Positions 37,501 through 47,373 of a DNA stretch of 64,000 bases are shown here, in pieces. Position numbers and translations under genes: made by a program. Position 1 is the stretch's first letter. Every line of letters begins with the position of its first letter. The stretch spans positions 868,001-932,000 of the forward strand of contig NZ_QQNB01000001.1 of the NCBI RefSeq assembly GCF_003345355.1, written 5' to 3'. Under the pieces are notes generated by a model. That model was not told the origin of the DNA. It worked only from the letters and a program-made list of their open reading frames with translations, and ran no database searches. Source of the stretch: Sphingomonas aracearum. Its GTDB lineage: Bacteria; Pseudomonadota; Alphaproteobacteria; Sphingomonadales; Sphingomonadaceae.

Positions 37501-39051
37501 ATGGCACGTTTCCTCGATGGCCGCTGGGCGTGGCTTGCGCCGCTGGCGCTGGGCGCCGCGTCCGCCACCGGCTTCGCGCCGCTCGATCTCTGGCCGGTGA
37601 CGGTCGGCTGTTTCTGCGCATGGCTGCTGCTCGTTTACCGCGCGCCGGGCTTGGGCAAGGCGCTGCTCACGGGCTGGCTGTTCGGCGTCGGCCATTTCAC
37701 CATCGGCAACAACTGGATCCAGCACGCCTTCGATTTCCAGCAGTCGATGCCGCCCGCGCTCGGCTATCTCGCGGTGGTCGCGCTGGCGCTGTACCTGGCC
37801 ATCTATCCGATGCTGGCGGCGGGCCTCGCCTGGCGCTTCGGGCGGAGCGCGGCGCGCCCGGATGCCGCCTTCGCCGCGGTGTTCGGCGCAGGCTGGATCG
37901 CCACCGAATGGCTGCGCGCGACCATGTTCACCGGCTATGCCTGGAACCCGCTGGCGGTGATCTGGGTGCCGCTCCCGCCCCTTTCCTCGCTGGCGGCCTG
38001 GATCGGCACCTATGCCCTGTCGGGGCTCACGGTGCTGCTGGCCGGCCTGCTGCTGGCGGCATCGGGAAACCGGCGGCGGATGCTGGCGAGCGCGGGCGCG
38101 CTGGCGGTCGGCTTTGCGGCGCTGCTGCTGACGCGACCGGCCGTACCGCCGTCCCCTGCCGGCGCGCCGCTGCTGCGGGTGGTGCAGCCGAACATCGGCC
38201 AGAACGAGCGCAGCGAGTTCGACGGCGAGGTGATGCACGCACGCCTGGCGGCCCTGTCCGGCCGGCCCGACGCGGTGCCGCGGCTGGTGCTGTGGCCCGA
38301 AGGCGTGATCCGCGAATATCTCGAGGATGGCTATCCTTACTGGTATTATGAGGGGCTGACCCCGCGCTATGCCCGGCGGCGCCTTTCCCGGCTGCTCGGC
38401 CCGCGCGACGTGCTGCTCGCCGGGTCCACCGCCCTGCAATTCACCCGCGACGACGAGATCGAAAGCGCGACCAACTCGGTGTTCGCGGTGGGCGCCGACG
38501 CGCGGCTGCACGGCCGCTACGACAAGGCGCACCTCGTCCCTTATGGCGAGTATCTGCCGATGCGCCCGATCCTGTCGGCGATCGGGCTGTCGCGGCTGGT
38601 GCCGGGCGACATCGACTTTGCGGACGGTCCCGGCCCGCGGGCGATCGCCGTGCCCGGCTTCGGTTCGGTCGGCGTGCAGATCTGCTACGAGATCATCTTT
38701 TCCGGGCAGGTGGTGGACGAGGCGCACCGCCCGCGCCTCCTGTTCAACCCCTCCAACGACGCGTGGTTCGGCTCCTGGGGACCGCCGGAGCATCTCGCCC
38801 AGGCACGGCTGCGCGCGATCGAGGAAGGGCTGCCGATCGTCCGCGCGACGCCCACCGGCATTTCCGCGGTGATCGCCGCCAATGGCGCGCTGCTCGGCGC
38901 GCTGCCCCTGAACCGCGCCGGCGCGCTGCAGATGCCGATGCCCCAGCCGCTGCCGCCCACGCTGTTCGCGCGCGCGGGCCAGTGGATGAGCGTGGCGGCC
39001 GTCCTGGCGCTCGCCGCGCTGGCGGTTGCGCTGCGCCGCCGCCGGCTCTAG
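37501..39051 (+). CDS. lnt: Apolipoprotein N-acyltransferase
   Basis: A 516-aa inner-membrane enzyme that adds the third acyl chain to lipoproteins. The first 215 residues hold six or so transmembrane segments. The C-N hydrolase domain has the catalytic triad Glu267 ([10 protein letters not shown]), Lys342 ([12 protein letters not shown]) and Cys395 (VQICYEIIF). A further transmembrane segment ends the protein. I chose ATG 37501, preceded by ACGGAG; an in-frame ATG at 37456 lies inside the repeat. metK follows. Confidence 0.93.
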   Translation: MARFLDGRWAWLAPLALGAASATGFAPLDLWPVTVGCFCAWLLLVYRAPGLGKALLTGWLFGVGHFTIGNNWIQHAFDFQQSMPPALGYLAVVALALYLAIYPMLAAGLAWRFGRSAARPDAAFAAVFGAGWIATEWLRATMFTGYAWNPLAVIWVPLPPLSSLAAWIGTYALSGLTVLLAGLLLAASGNRRRMLASAGALAVGFAALLLTRPAVPPSPAGAPLLRVVQPNIGQNERSEFDGEVMHARLAALSGRPDAVPRLVLWPEGVIREYLEDGYPYWYYEGLTPRYARRRLSRLLGPRDVLLAGSTALQFTRDDEIESATNSVFAVGADARLHGRYDKAHLVPYGEYLPMRPILSAIGLSRLVPGDIDFADGPGPRAIAVPGFGSVGVQICYEIIFSGQVVDEAHRPRLLFNPSNDAWFGSWGPPEHLAQARLRAIEEGLPIVRATPTGISAVIAANGALLGALPLNRAGALQMPMPQPLPPTLFARAGQWMSVAAVLALAALAVALRRRRL

Positions 39052-39056
39052 GGCAC

Positions 39057-39118
39057 ATATAAGGAAAGCCTTATATCGGCATGGCAACGGCCGCGGCTTT
39101 CCACAGAAACGAAGGAAA
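39057..39118 (+). promoter_or_regulatory. metK leader with mutually exclusive pairings
   Basis: A perfect AT-rich hairpin ATATAAGG-AAAG-CCTTATAT (39057-39076) starts 6 nt after the lnt stop. GGAAAGCC within it (39063-39070) is exactly complementary to GGCTTTCC (39095-39102). The TTTCC of that segment can also pair with GGAAA of the metK ribosome binding site (39114-39118). Hairpin and long-range pairing exclude each other, as in a translational switch. No match to a known SAM riboswitch was recognised. Confidence 0.4.
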
Positions 39119-39122
39119 TCCG

Positions 39123-40334
39123 ATGCGTTCCAACTATCTCTTCACGTCCGAATCCGTCTCCGAAGGCCATCCGGACAAGGTCGCCGACCAGATCAGCGAC
39201 GCCATTGTCGACCTGTTCCTCAGCAAGGATCCCGAGGCGCGCATCGCCTGCGAGACGCTGACCACCACGCAGCTGGTGGTGCTGGCAGGCGAGATCCGCT
39301 GCAAGGGCGTGTACGAGAACGACCAGTGGGCCGAGGGCGCGCAGGAAGAGATCGAGCGCACCGTGCGCGAGACGGTGAAGCGCATCGGCTACGAGCAGGA
39401 CGGCTTCCACTGGCAGACCTTCCGCTTCGAGAACAACCTCCACGCCCAGTCCGCCCACATCGCGCAGGGCGTGGACGCGTCCGGCAACAAGGACGAGGGC
39501 GCCGGCGACCAGGGCATCATGTTCGGCTTCGCCTGCGACGAGACGCCGGACCTGATGCCGGCCACGCTGGACTACAGCCACAAGATCCTGGCCCGCATGG
39601 CCGCCGACCGCCATTCGGGTGCCGCGCCCTTCCTGGAGCCGGACGCCAAGAGCCAGGTCACGCTGCGCTTCGACAACGGCAAGCCGGTCGCCGCCACCGC
39701 GATCGTCGTCTCCACCCAGCATGCCAGGGGCTATGACGAGGGCGAGAAGGAAGCCGAGCTCAAGAATTACGTGAAGCAGGTCGTCGCCGACATCCTGCCC
39801 GCGGAGCTGCTGTCGGGCGACACCGTGTACCACATCAACCCCACCGGCAGCTTCGAGATCGGCGGGCCGGACGGCGATGCGGGGCTCACCGGCCGCAAGA
39901 TCATCGTCGACACCTATGGCGGCGCGAGCCCGCACGGCGGCGGCGCATTCAGCGGCAAGGACCCGACCAAGGTTGATCGCTCGGCCGCGTACATCACCCG
40001 CTATCTGGCGAAGAACATCGTCGCGGCGGGCCTCGCCACGCGCGTCACCATCCAGCTTGCCTATGCGATCGGCGTCGCGGCGCCCCTGTCGCTCTATGTC
40101 GACACGCACGGCACCGGCACGGTGGACGATGCCGCGATCGAGGATGCGATCAAGGGCATCGACAAGCTGGGCGGCCTCACCCCGCGCGGCATCCGCACGC
40201 ATCTCGGCCTCAACAAGCCGATCTACCGGCCGACCGCCGCCTACGGCCATTTCGGCCGCAAGCCGGAAGGCGACTTCTTCCCCTGGGAGCGCACCGACCT
40301 GGCCGACGACCTGAAGGCCGCGCTGGCGCGCTGA
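39123..40334 (+). CDS. metK: S-adenosylmethionine synthetase
   Basis: A 403-aa methionine adenosyltransferase (ATP + Met to SAM). Signatures are [16 protein letters not shown] (N-terminal ATP site), [12 protein letters not shown], and the phosphate loop [17 protein letters not shown] chose ATG 39123 because AAGGAAA lies 5 nt upstream and [12 protein letters not shown] is the family start. An ATG at 39081 is in frame but would lie inside the structured leader. A terminator follows the stop. Confidence 0.96.
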   Translation: MRSNYLFTSESVSEGHPDKVADQISDAIVDLFLSKDPEARIACETLTTTQLVVLAGEIRCKGVYENDQWAEGAQEEIERTVRETVKRIGYEQDGFHWQTFRFENNLHAQSAHIAQGVDASGNKDEGAGDQGIMFGFACDETPDLMPATLDYSHKILARMAADRHSGAAPFLEPDAKSQVTLRFDNGKPVAATAIVVSTQHARGYDEGEKEAELKNYVKQVVADILPAELLSGDTVYHINPTGSFEIGGPDGDAGLTGRKIIVDTYGGASPHGGGAFSGKDPTKVDRSAAYITRYLAKNIVAAGLATRVTIQLAYAIGVAAPLSLYVDTHGTGTVDDAAIEDAIKGIDKLGGLTPRGIRTHLGLNKPIYRPTAAYGHFGRKPEGDFFPWERTDLADDLKAALAR

Positions 40335-40357
40335 CCGCACGGCCGGTGCGAACATGG

Positions 40358-40382
40358 AGGGCGGTCCTGCGGGGCCGCCCTT
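40358..40382. terminator. Terminator between metK and the PAP2 gene
   Basis: AGGGCGGTCC (40358-40367) pairs with GGGCCGCCCT (40372-40381) around TGCG, followed by TTCTGCG. It lies between two convergent genes and probably serves both. Confidence 0.65.
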
Positions 40383-40388
40383 CTGCGT

Positions 40389-40997
40389 TCAGGACGGCCG
40401 GCGCCGGCGGGCGACCCGCAGCAGCGCGCGCTCGCCCCAGTCGACCAGCCGGCTTGCCAGCGGCTCGGCGGCAAGGCCGATCAGCGCGCCCGCCAGCACG
40501 TCGCCCGGGTAATGCGTGCCGCGCGGCACCTGGATCGCGGCGGCCGCCACGGCGGCGGAATGGGCGAGCGGCGCGGCGGCCGGATAGTCCCGCGCCACGG
40601 CCCGCGCCACCGCCACGGCCCCGGCGGTGTGGCCGGACGGAAAGGCGTTCTCGTTGCGCTCGTACCGCCGGCCCTTTTTCAGCTTTCCCTTTGTCCCCCG
40701 CTCGCTCGCGGCATCGGGGCGCGTGCGATCGACCCGCCGCTTGATCGCGGCCTTGGCCTGGGTGGCGATGGCATGGGCCAGCAGCATGCGCGCGCCGGCG
40801 CGCACCATCGCCGGATCCCGGCGCAGCGCCCCCACCGCCGCCGTGCCGAGCGACAGCAGGACGAGCGGCGGCTGGTCGGTCAGCTCGCTCGCCGCGCCGC
40901 CGAGCCGGATCACCGCGGCGTCCGACGCGGCCAGCCGGTCGGACAGCGCGGCGTCGAGCTTCTCCGCCTTGCTCTTCTTGCGGTGCTTGTCGGTCAT
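40389..40997 (-). CDS. PAP2-family membrane phosphatase
   Basis: A 202-aa phosphatidic-acid-phosphatase type 2 protein with the three-part active site: KRRVDRTRP, FPSGHTAGAV and GTHYPGDVLAG. Several hydrophobic helices place it in the membrane. It probably dephosphorylates lipid phosphates such as undecaprenyl diphosphate or phosphatidic acid. It lies antisense between metK and trmB, interrupting that otherwise co-directional pair. Confidence 0.85.
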   Translation of the reverse strand: MTDKHRKKSKAEKLDAALSDRLAASDAAVIRLGGAASELTDQPPLVLLSLGTAAVGALRRDPAMVRAGARMLLAHAIATQAKAAIKRRVDRTRPDAASERGTKGKLKKGRRYERNENAFPSGHTAGAVAVARAVARDYPAAAPLAHSAAVAAAAIQVPRGTHYPGDVLAGALIGLAAEPLASRLVDWGERALLRVARRRRPS

Positions 40998-41077
40998 GCG
41001 CGTCTCCTGCCTCCTTGCATAACCGGCGGCGGCGTTGGCGGTTGCCCTGTGCCGCGCGGGCGCTAAACCCCCGCGCC

Positions 41078-41758
41078 ATGAACGATCCGACGACCATCCG
41101 CCGCCTGTACGGCCGCCGCCAGGGACACAAGCTGCGCGAGGGACAGGCGCGGCTGGTCGAGGAACTGCTGCCGCGCATCAGCGTGCCGGAGGACGGCCCG
41201 CTCGACGCGGCACGCCTGTTCGGCAGCGACCGCCCGCTCCAGTTCGAGATCGGCTTCGGCGCCGGCGAGCATCTTGCCGGCCAGGCCAAGGCGAACCCGG
41301 ATACCGGCTTTATCGGCTGCGAACCGTTCCTGAACGGCGTGGTCGGCGCGCTGCTGCACGTGCGCGACGAGAACCTCGAGAACGTCCGCGTGCACATGGG
41401 CGACGCGCTGGAGGTGCTGGAGCGGCTGCCCGATGCCAGCCTGGACCGGCTCTACCTGCTCCATCCCGATCCCTGGCCCAAGGCCCGCCATGCCAAGCGC
41501 CGCATGATGAACCACGGGCCCCTCGACCTCGTCGCAAGGAAGCTGAAGCCGGGCGGCGAGTTCCGCCTGGGCACCGACGACCCGACCTATTGCCGCTGGT
41601 CGATGATGGTCATGGACCAGCGTCGCGACTTCGAGTGGCGGGCGGAGACCCCGCGCGACTTTCTCGATCGCCCCGCCGACTGGCCGGAAACGCGCTACGA
41701 GCGCAAGGCGCGCCGCAAGGGGCACGAGGTGTGGTACTTCCGCTACACGCGGCTCTGA
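41078..41758 (+). CDS. trmB: tRNA (guanine-N7-)-methyltransferase
   Basis: A 226-aa SAM enzyme that makes m7G46 in tRNA. Visible: SAM site FEIGFGAGEHL, the family motif LYLLHPDPWPKARHAKRR, and the C-terminal TDDPTYCRW and TRYERKARRKGH segments. The start at MNDPTTIRRLYGRRQGH matches the family. It is the last member of the phoH-...-trmB block. Confidence 0.95.
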   Translation: MNDPTTIRRLYGRRQGHKLREGQARLVEELLPRISVPEDGPLDAARLFGSDRPLQFEIGFGAGEHLAGQAKANPDTGFIGCEPFLNGVVGALLHVRDENLENVRVHMGDALEVLERLPDASLDRLYLLHPDPWPKARHAKRRMMNHGPLDLVARKLKPGGEFRLGTDDPTYCRWSMMVMDQRRDFEWRAETPRDFLDRPADWPETRYERKARRKGHEVWYFRYTRL

Positions 41759-41761
41759 TCG

Positions 41762-42802
41762 CTACAGCTGCGCCAGCACCGCCAGCCCGCCGAGGAACAC
41801 GACGATCACCGCCGCCGAATCCACGCCCATCTTGAAGATGGTGCGGTCGCGATGCTCGAGCAGGCCGACCATGAAGATGCCGATCAGCGTGGCGCCGAGC
41901 AGGGCGGACACCGTCTCGAACTTGCCCAGCGTGTTGATGACCGGCTCGCCGCGGAAAAAGGCGTCGCTCAGCGGGAACAGCGCCAGGTTGACGAAATTGG
42001 TGCCGAGCACCTGGCCGAATGCCATTTCCGGGCGGTTCAGCTTCAGCGCGGCGATGATGGTGACCAGCTCGGGCAGCGAGGTCGCGGTGCCGATCAGGCC
42101 AAAGCCGACCACCGCGCTGGTCAGGCCGAGCTGCGTCGCCAGGCCGTCGCCCACCTCCGACAGCGTGTAGCCCGCCGCGAAGATCGCCGCGCCGGTGATC
42201 GCGATCTCCACCCACAACCGCGTCAGGCTGGCCTGCGGCGCGGGATCGTCCTCCGCCGTGTCCGGCTTGCCGTCCCCGTCCTCGTCCACCATCCACGGCG
42301 AGCGCTTGTCGTGGCTGGCCGACAGCCAGAACGACAGCACCGCGAGCACGGCAATGGCGATGCTGCCCGCGCCCAATCCCGCCACCGGCACATCGCCCAC
42401 CGTGATGAGCCCCGCGATCACGATCAGCACGATCATGCACGTCGCCGCCATCATCATGGTGGAAGGCTTGGCAACGATGGAGGTGACCGCCTGGCGCCCG
42501 ATGAACGCGTCCACCACCGCCAGCAGCAGCACGTTGATCGCCGCGGAGCCGAGCAGGTTGTTGATCGCCAGCGCCGGCTTGCCGATCGACGCGGCGGTGA
42601 TCGTGTTCGCCACCTCCGGCAGCGAGGTGATGCCGCCCAGCAGCAGCATGCCGACAAACGCATGGTCGAGCCGGGTCTTGGCCGCCACCGCGTCCAGCGC
42701 CGTGGTCAGCCGCCCGCCGGCGAACCAGATGACGAGCCCCGCCGCGAGGAACAGGAGGACGTTGACCCAGATCGGGTAGGAAGCGGTGTTGGCTAGCGGC
42801 AT
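41762..42802 (-). CDS. Sodium/calcium exchanger family antiporter with EF-hand-like loop
   Basis: A 346-aa CaCA-family membrane protein with two inverted alpha-repeats: LLGGITSLPEVANTITAASIG and GLIGTATSLPELVTIIAALKL, each followed by a GSAAIN or GTNFVN segment. The loop between the halves carries DEDGDGKPDTAE, which fits the 12-residue EF-hand pattern (D1, D3, D5, G6, D9, E12). Ca2+ or other divalent cation exchange is inferred. I chose ATG 42802; the frame is open upstream but not family-like. It converges with trmB, the stops being 3 nt apart. Confidence 0.85.
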   Translation of the reverse strand: MPLANTASYPIWVNVLLFLAAGLVIWFAGGRLTTALDAVAAKTRLDHAFVGMLLLGGITSLPEVANTITAASIGKPALAINNLLGSAAINVLLLAVVDAFIGRQAVTSIVAKPSTMMMAATCMIVLIVIAGLITVGDVPVAGLGAGSIAIAVLAVLSFWLSASHDKRSPWMVDEDGDGKPDTAEDDPAPQASLTRLWVEIAITGAAIFAAGYTLSEVGDGLATQLGLTSAVVGFGLIGTATSLPELVTIIAALKLNRPEMAFGQVLGTNFVNLALFPLSDAFFRGEPVINTLGKFETVSALLGATLIGIFMVGLLEHRDRTIFKMGVDSAAVIVVFLGGLAVLAQL

Positions 42803-42842
42803 TCCCGGCGAACGAGGGGTCGCCGGCGATGTTCCGGCCGCG

Positions 42843-44147
42843 TCACACCTCCACGCGGCGCTCCGCCCTGCCCTCCGCACCGAAAACGCGCAGGTAGCGG
42901 GCGATCTCGTCGGGCCGGCCGGTCGCCTTGGCGGGATTGTCGGACAGTTTCACCACCGGGCGCCCGTCCGCTTCCACCACCTTTGCCACCAGCGAGATCG
43001 GCTCCAGCATGTGCCCGCCGGCCGGATCGCAGCCGCGGAAATCGTTGGTCAGGTTGGTGCCCCAGCCGAAGCTCATCCGCGCGCGACCGTGGAAATGCCG
43101 GTACGTCTGCTCGATCGTGTCCACGTCCATGCCGTCGGAGAAGATGAGGAGCTTGGTGCGCGGATCCTGCCCCTTTTCGCGCCACCAGGACAGGATATGC
43201 TCGCCCCCCTCGATCGGCGGCGCGCTGTCCGGGCGAAAGCCGGTCCAGCCCGCGACCCAGTCGGGCGCGTCGCGCAGGAACGCCGCGGTGCCGAACGCGT
43301 CCGGCAGGACGACCAGCAGGTTGCCGCGGTACAGCTGCCGCCACTCCTCCAGCACCCGGTACGGCGCGGCGTGCAGCGCGGCATCGTCCGGGGCCAGGGC
43401 GCCGAGCACCATCGGCAGCTCGTGCGCGTTGGTGCCGATCGCCTCCAGGTCGTTGTCCATCGCCAGCAGCACGTTGGACGTGCCGATGAAGCGGCTGCCG
43501 AGCCCTTCCTTCAGCGCCTCCACGCACCAGCGCTGCCACAGAAAGCCGTGCCGCCGCCGGGTGCCGAAATCGGACAGGACGAGATCGGGCAGGTCGCGCA
43601 GCCGCTCCACCTTCTCCCACAGCTTGGCCTTGGCGCGCGCGTACAGCACGTCCAGCTCGAAGCGCGCCCGGTCCTTCAGCACGGCGCGGGCGCGCAGCTC
43701 GTTGACGATGGCGAGCGCCGGCACCTCCCACAAGGTGGTGTGCGTCCACGGGCCAGCGAAGCGCAGCTCGTACTGGCCGTCCACCCGGCGCAGCTCGTAG
43801 TCGGGCAGCTGCACCTCGGCGAGCCAGGCGAGGAAGTCGGGCGAGAACATCCGCGTCTCGCCGTAAAAGGTGTTGCCGGCGAGCCAGATCAGCTCCTTCT
43901 TCGCCAGCCGCAGCGTACGGGCATGGTCGAGCTGCTCGCGCAGGGCGCCCTCGTCGATCTCGTCGGCCAGCCGCACATGGGTGGAGCGGTTGATGAGCTG
44001 AAAGGTCGCCTGCACCTCGCGATGCTTCAGCCAGATCATCTGCAGCATCAGCAGCTTGTAGAAGTCGGTGTCCAGCAGCGAGCGGACGATCGGATCGAGC
44101 CGCCAATTGTGGTTCCAGACGCGGGTGGCGATGTCGGTCACGGGCAT
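42843..44147 (-). CDS. pncB: Nicotinate phosphoribosyltransferase
   Basis: A 434-aa enzyme of the NAD salvage pathway (nicotinate + PRPP to nicotinate mononucleotide). Characteristic parts are [14 protein letters not shown] near residue 25, [33 protein letters not shown] and the PRPP-binding [10 protein letters not shown] with the following [10 protein letters not shown]. Length is usual. The antiporter gene starts 41 nt downstream on the same strand. Confidence 0.94.
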   Translation of the reverse strand: MPVTDIATRVWNHNWRLDPIVRSLLDTDFYKLLMLQMIWLKHREVQATFQLINRSTHVRLADEIDEGALREQLDHARTLRLAKKELIWLAGNTFYGETRMFSPDFLAWLAEVQLPDYELRRVDGQYELRFAGPWTHTTLWEVPALAIVNELRARAVLKDRARFELDVLYARAKAKLWEKVERLRDLPDLVLSDFGTRRRHGFLWQRWCVEALKEGLGSRFIGTSNVLLAMDNDLEAIGTNAHELPMVLGALAPDDAALHAAPYRVLEEWRQLYRGNLLVVLPDAFGTAAFLRDAPDWVAGWTGFRPDSAPPIEGGEHILSWWREKGQDPRTKLLIFSDGMDVDTIEQTYRHFHGRARMSFGWGTNLTNDFRGCDPAGGHMLEPISLVAKVVEADGRPVVKLSDNPAKATGRPDEIARYLRVFGAEGRAERRVEV

Positions 44148-44179
44148 GATCCGGCCTTTAGGCCGCGACTAGCGCCGCG

Positions 44180-45268
44180 TCACCGTCCAGAACGCCGCCA
44201 CAGTCCGCCCAGCGCCCGTCCGGCAAGCGCCGGCACGCCCGGACGCAGCAACAGCCAGTCGCGAAGGGCCGGCCCCGCGGTCGCGCCGATCACGCTCTTG
44301 TACCCGCTGTCTCCCGCGCCCCAGTCCACCGCCGTGATGCCATCCTCCGCCGCCCGCACCAGGTTGCGCCAGTAGAGCAGCTTCCCCGGCGAATGCCTGG
44401 CGACATCCGGATCGTAGCTGTTGGCGATCGCGTATTTCAGCGCGCCGGCGTTGAGATCGAACGAAAACGCCGCCGGGCGGCCGTCGATGCGCAGCACCGC
44501 GGCCCACATCATGTCCGCCAGCACCGGATCCGTCGCCGCCGCGCGCCAGAACGCGCCATGCCCGGTGTCGGTGAACTTGGCATCGCGGCCGGAGGTGCGC
44601 GCGGCGACCCAGCTCTTCGCCTCCACCGCGGCCAGCGCATCGAACAGATCGTGGTTCCAGTCCGCGCCGGACACGAACGACCAGTCGAGCGCGCCATGGC
44701 TCGCGAGGTGCTTCTCGTGAAAGCGGTTCTTCTTCAGCGTGGACGTGCGCGGCCACGGCCCCTCGGCCCGGGCGGCGGCCATGTCGAGCAGGTAGCTGTC
44801 CGCCACGAAGCGGTCGAGCACCGCCCAGCCGCGGTCGCGCGCCGCCGCCAGCAGCCCCTCGGCCGCCGGATCGCCGTCCTGGACCGGCCCCAGCCGCACC
44901 GCGCGCCATTCGTGCGCCAGCGTGTCCGCCAGGACGGCAAAGACGCGGGGATCGGCATGGCGGGCCACCGGAAAGCCGCGAAACGGCCAATAGCATCCGG
45001 GCACGGCGCCCATCCGCAGCACGGCGGGGCCGACCGCCACGACCGGCAGCGCGGCCATCGGCTCGCCTTCCGCCTCGACCAGCACCGTTCGCGCGTGCCC
45101 GCCATAGGCGGCAAGCGCCGCGGCGAACCACTGGAAGCGCAGGAACCGGTAGGCCGGCGGCGCGGCGGCGGCCACCCGGTCGATCAGCCCGGACAGGCCA
45201 TCCACCACCTGCCCGCGCACCAGCGGGCGCAGGCGGGTGAACTCCTCGAGGCGCATCGGCTTGGTCAT
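44180..45268 (-). CDS. GNAT/FemAB-like (BioF2-like) acyltransferase family protein
   Basis: A 362-aa protein of the double-GNAT fold found in FemAB/BioF2-like acetyltransferases. Segments include FLRFQWFAAALAAYGG, LKKNRFHEKHLASHG and the C-terminal KYAIANSYDPDVARHSPGKLLYW. Relatives act in cell-envelope or exopolysaccharide modification; the substrate is unknown. An ATG four codons further in (MRLEEFTRL) is an alternative start. Confidence 0.75.
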   Translation of the reverse strand: MTKPMRLEEFTRLRPLVRGQVVDGLSGLIDRVAAAAPPAYRFLRFQWFAAALAAYGGHARTVLVEAEGEPMAALPVVAVGPAVLRMGAVPGCYWPFRGFPVARHADPRVFAVLADTLAHEWRAVRLGPVQDGDPAAEGLLAAARDRGWAVLDRFVADSYLLDMAAARAEGPWPRTSTLKKNRFHEKHLASHGALDWSFVSGADWNHDLFDALAAVEAKSWVAARTSGRDAKFTDTGHGAFWRAAATDPVLADMMWAAVLRIDGRPAAFSFDLNAGALKYAIANSYDPDVARHSPGKLLYWRNLVRAAEDGITAVDWGAGDSGYKSVIGATAGPALRDWLLLRPGVPALAGRALGGLWRRSGR

Positions 45269-45353
45269 GATCCACCGCCGGCGCTAGCAACGAATCCTTA
45301 CCGGGGTGTGCAAGGCTTGCATCCGCGCCCGCGCTTTCGCATCCTCCCGGCTT

Positions 45354-45830
45354 ATGTTCTCCACGCCGGCGATTTCCACCATCCAGCAGGCGATCCAGCT
45401 GTCGCTTTCCCCCGTGTTCATGCTGGCGGGCATCGGCGCGCTCATCAACGTGCTCGCCGGCCGGCTTTCCCGCGTGGTGGACCGCGCCCGCGCGCTGGAG
45501 GACCTGCACCCGCGCACGCAAGGGCGCGAGCATGAGCGCCATGTCCGGGAACTGCGCCTGCTCGATCGGCGGATGAGCGTCATCAACGGCTCGCTGGTGC
45601 TGGGCGTTTCCTCCGCGATCATGACCTGCATCCTGGTGGCGATGATGTTCCTGGCGGAGCTGGTGAAGCTGCATATCGGCACGGCTATCGCGCTCAGCTT
45701 CATTGTCGCCATGGGCCTGCTCGTCGCGGCGCTCGCGGCGTTCCTGATCGAGGTGCGGCTGTCGCTGTCGGCCATCCGCATCCGCCGCGATCTGCTGGAG
45801 CTCGAACTGGAACGCGACCGGCGCGAATAG
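45354..45830 (+). CDS. DUF2721 membrane protein
   Basis: A 158-aa protein with three hydrophobic segments (VFMLAGIGALINVLAGRL; INGSLVLGVSSAIMTCILVAMMF; AIALSFIVAMGLLVAALAAFL) and a charged loop RTQGREHERHVRELRLLDRR, the DUF2721 pattern. Function unknown. The ATG at 45354 (MFSTPAISTIQQAIQ) matches the family start better than the in-frame start at 45306. Confidence 0.8.
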   Translation: MFSTPAISTIQQAIQLSLSPVFMLAGIGALINVLAGRLSRVVDRARALEDLHPRTQGREHERHVRELRLLDRRMSVINGSLVLGVSSAIMTCILVAMMFLAELVKLHIGTAIALSFIVAMGLLVAALAAFLIEVRLSLSAIRIRRDLLELELERDRRE

Positions 45831-45905
45831 AGAAGTTGCCCCCGCCGGCCCGGCTCGGCTAGACACGCGCCCAGCATCGCCACGATCAAAGGCCCTCCTT
45901 CCCCC

Positions 45906-47195
45906 ATGCTCAATGCGCTCGGCCTGCTGAAGGAGCGCCGGTTCCTGCCCTTGTTCGCGACCCAGTTCCTGGGCGCGTTCAACGACAACCTGTTCAAGAC
46001 CTCCATGGTGCTGTTCGCCACCTATGAGATCTTCAACGATCCGGGCAAGGAATCGAACTTCAACGCGCTGGCCACCGGCCTCGGCATCCTGCCGTTCTTC
46101 CTCCTGTCGGCCCTGTCGGGCCAGCTGGCGGACACGACGGACAAGGCCCGCATCATCCGGCTGGTGAAGCTGGCGGAGATCGGCATCATGCTGGTCGGCG
46201 CGGGCGGGCTGGTGCTGGCGCGGGCCGGGCATGGCCAGCTCGGCATGGGGCTGATGCTGGGCGCGGTGCTGCTGCTGGGCGTGCATTCCACCTTTTTCGG
46301 CCCGATCAAATACGCCATCCTGCCCCAGGCCCTGCGCGAGGACGAGGTGCTGGCGGGCACCGGCCTGGTCGAGGCGGGTACCTATCTCGCCATCCTTTCC
46401 GGCACCGTGCTGGCCGGCTGGATCAACACCGATGTCGCCGCGGTGGCCGTGCTGTTGGTGGCGGTGGTCGGCTTCTTCACCGGCCGGATGGTGCCCTCCG
46501 CGCCGCGCGAGGGCGCCGAGCTGAAGATCAACTTCAACCCGCTCACCTCCTCCTGGCGGCTCATCAGCGCCACCCTGCACATTCCCCGCCTGTTCCTGGC
46601 GATCTGCGCGATCAGCTTCTTCTGGACGATCGGCAGCGTGCTCATCATCATCTTCCCGCCGCTGGTGAAGAACGTGCTGACCGCCGACGAACGCGTCGCG
46701 AGCCTCACCATCGCGATCTTCTCCGTCGGCGTGGCGATCGGCTCCGTGGTCATCAACACCATGCTGAAGGGCAAGGTTTCGGCGAAATACGCCCCCGCCA
46801 GCGTGCTGATGATGGGCGCCTTCGTGGTGCTGTTCTCGCTGATCGCGCGCAGCTGGACGCCCGCCGCGCCCGGCCATTTCTACGGCGTGGCCGAGTTCCT
46901 GGCACAGCCGCGCGCCGTCGGCATCCTGCTGGTCCTGCTGGCCATCGCGATCACCGGCGGCATGTTCGTGGTGCCGCTCTACGCCTTTCTCACCACCACC
47001 GTGACCAAGGACCAGACCGCGCGCACCGTGGCGGCGAACAATGTCGTCAATTCGGGCGCCATGACGCTGGGGGCGGCGGCGGTGCTCATCATCACCGGGT
47101 TCGGCGTGAAGCCGGAGGACATGCTGTTCCTAGTCGCCGCCATGTGCCTGTATTCCGCCTGGCTCGCGCAGAAGCTCCACCGCGCCTGCGACTGA
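45906..47195 (+). CDS. MFS transporter, lysophospholipid transporter LplT-like
   Basis: A 429-aa permease with about twelve transmembrane segments. The N-terminus LFATQFLGAFNDNLFKTSMV is the LplT signature, and FFGPIKYAILPQ follows in helix 4-5. LplT flips lysophospholipids inward for re-acylation. In many genomes it is fused to or next to acyltransferase/Aas, which is absent here. It could also be a general MFS efflux protein. Confidence 0.8.
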   Translation: MLNALGLLKERRFLPLFATQFLGAFNDNLFKTSMVLFATYEIFNDPGKESNFNALATGLGILPFFLLSALSGQLADTTDKARIIRLVKLAEIGIMLVGAGGLVLARAGHGQLGMGLMLGAVLLLGVHSTFFGPIKYAILPQALREDEVLAGTGLVEAGTYLAILSGTVLAGWINTDVAAVAVLLVAVVGFFTGRMVPSAPREGAELKINFNPLTSSWRLISATLHIPRLFLAICAISFFWTIGSVLIIIFPPLVKNVLTADERVASLTIAIFSVGVAIGSVVINTMLKGKVSAKYAPASVLMMGAFVVLFSLIARSWTPAAPGHFYGVAEFLAQPRAVGILLVLLAIAITGGMFVVPLYAFLTTTVTKDQTARTVAANNVVNSGAMTLGAAAVLIITGFGVKPEDMLFLVAAMCLYSAWLAQKLHRACD

Positions 47196-47260
47196 GCCGC
47201 CCGCCGCCGTGGCCGATCCGGTCCCAAACGCAAGAATTCCTTAGGTTTCCGCTGCAAAAA

Positions 47261-47281
47261 CAGACCATTGTCGGTGGTCTG
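47261..47281 (-). terminator. Terminator-like hairpin without a matching minus-strand gene
   Basis: CAGACCA (47261-47267) and TGGTCTG (47275-47281) form a perfect 7-bp stem with a TTGTCGG loop. On the minus strand five T residues follow (47260-47256), the form of an intrinsic terminator, but no clear gene lies upstream of it on that strand. It could equally be a leader hairpin of the PilZ gene. Confidence 0.35.
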
Positions 47282-47373
47282 GGTGTAACAGCGATGGGCG
47301 CGCGTACATTCGTCGGAAAGCTGCGCGAAGGTCGCCACCGCCATGCTTGCGCCCGTCGGCGAAGGCCGGGGCC

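Noticed and set aside
39052..39122. Known SAM/SAH or SAM-II riboswitch upstream of metK
   Set aside because: I could not find the conserved SAM/SAH core or a SAM-II pseudoknot pattern, so it is reported only as an unclassified structured leader.
44169..46877. A minus-strand open frame of about 900 codons
   Set aside because: It is opposite the DUF2721 and MFS genes and out of frame with the acyltransferase gene; its composition (HHRHGG-rich) is that of a shadow.
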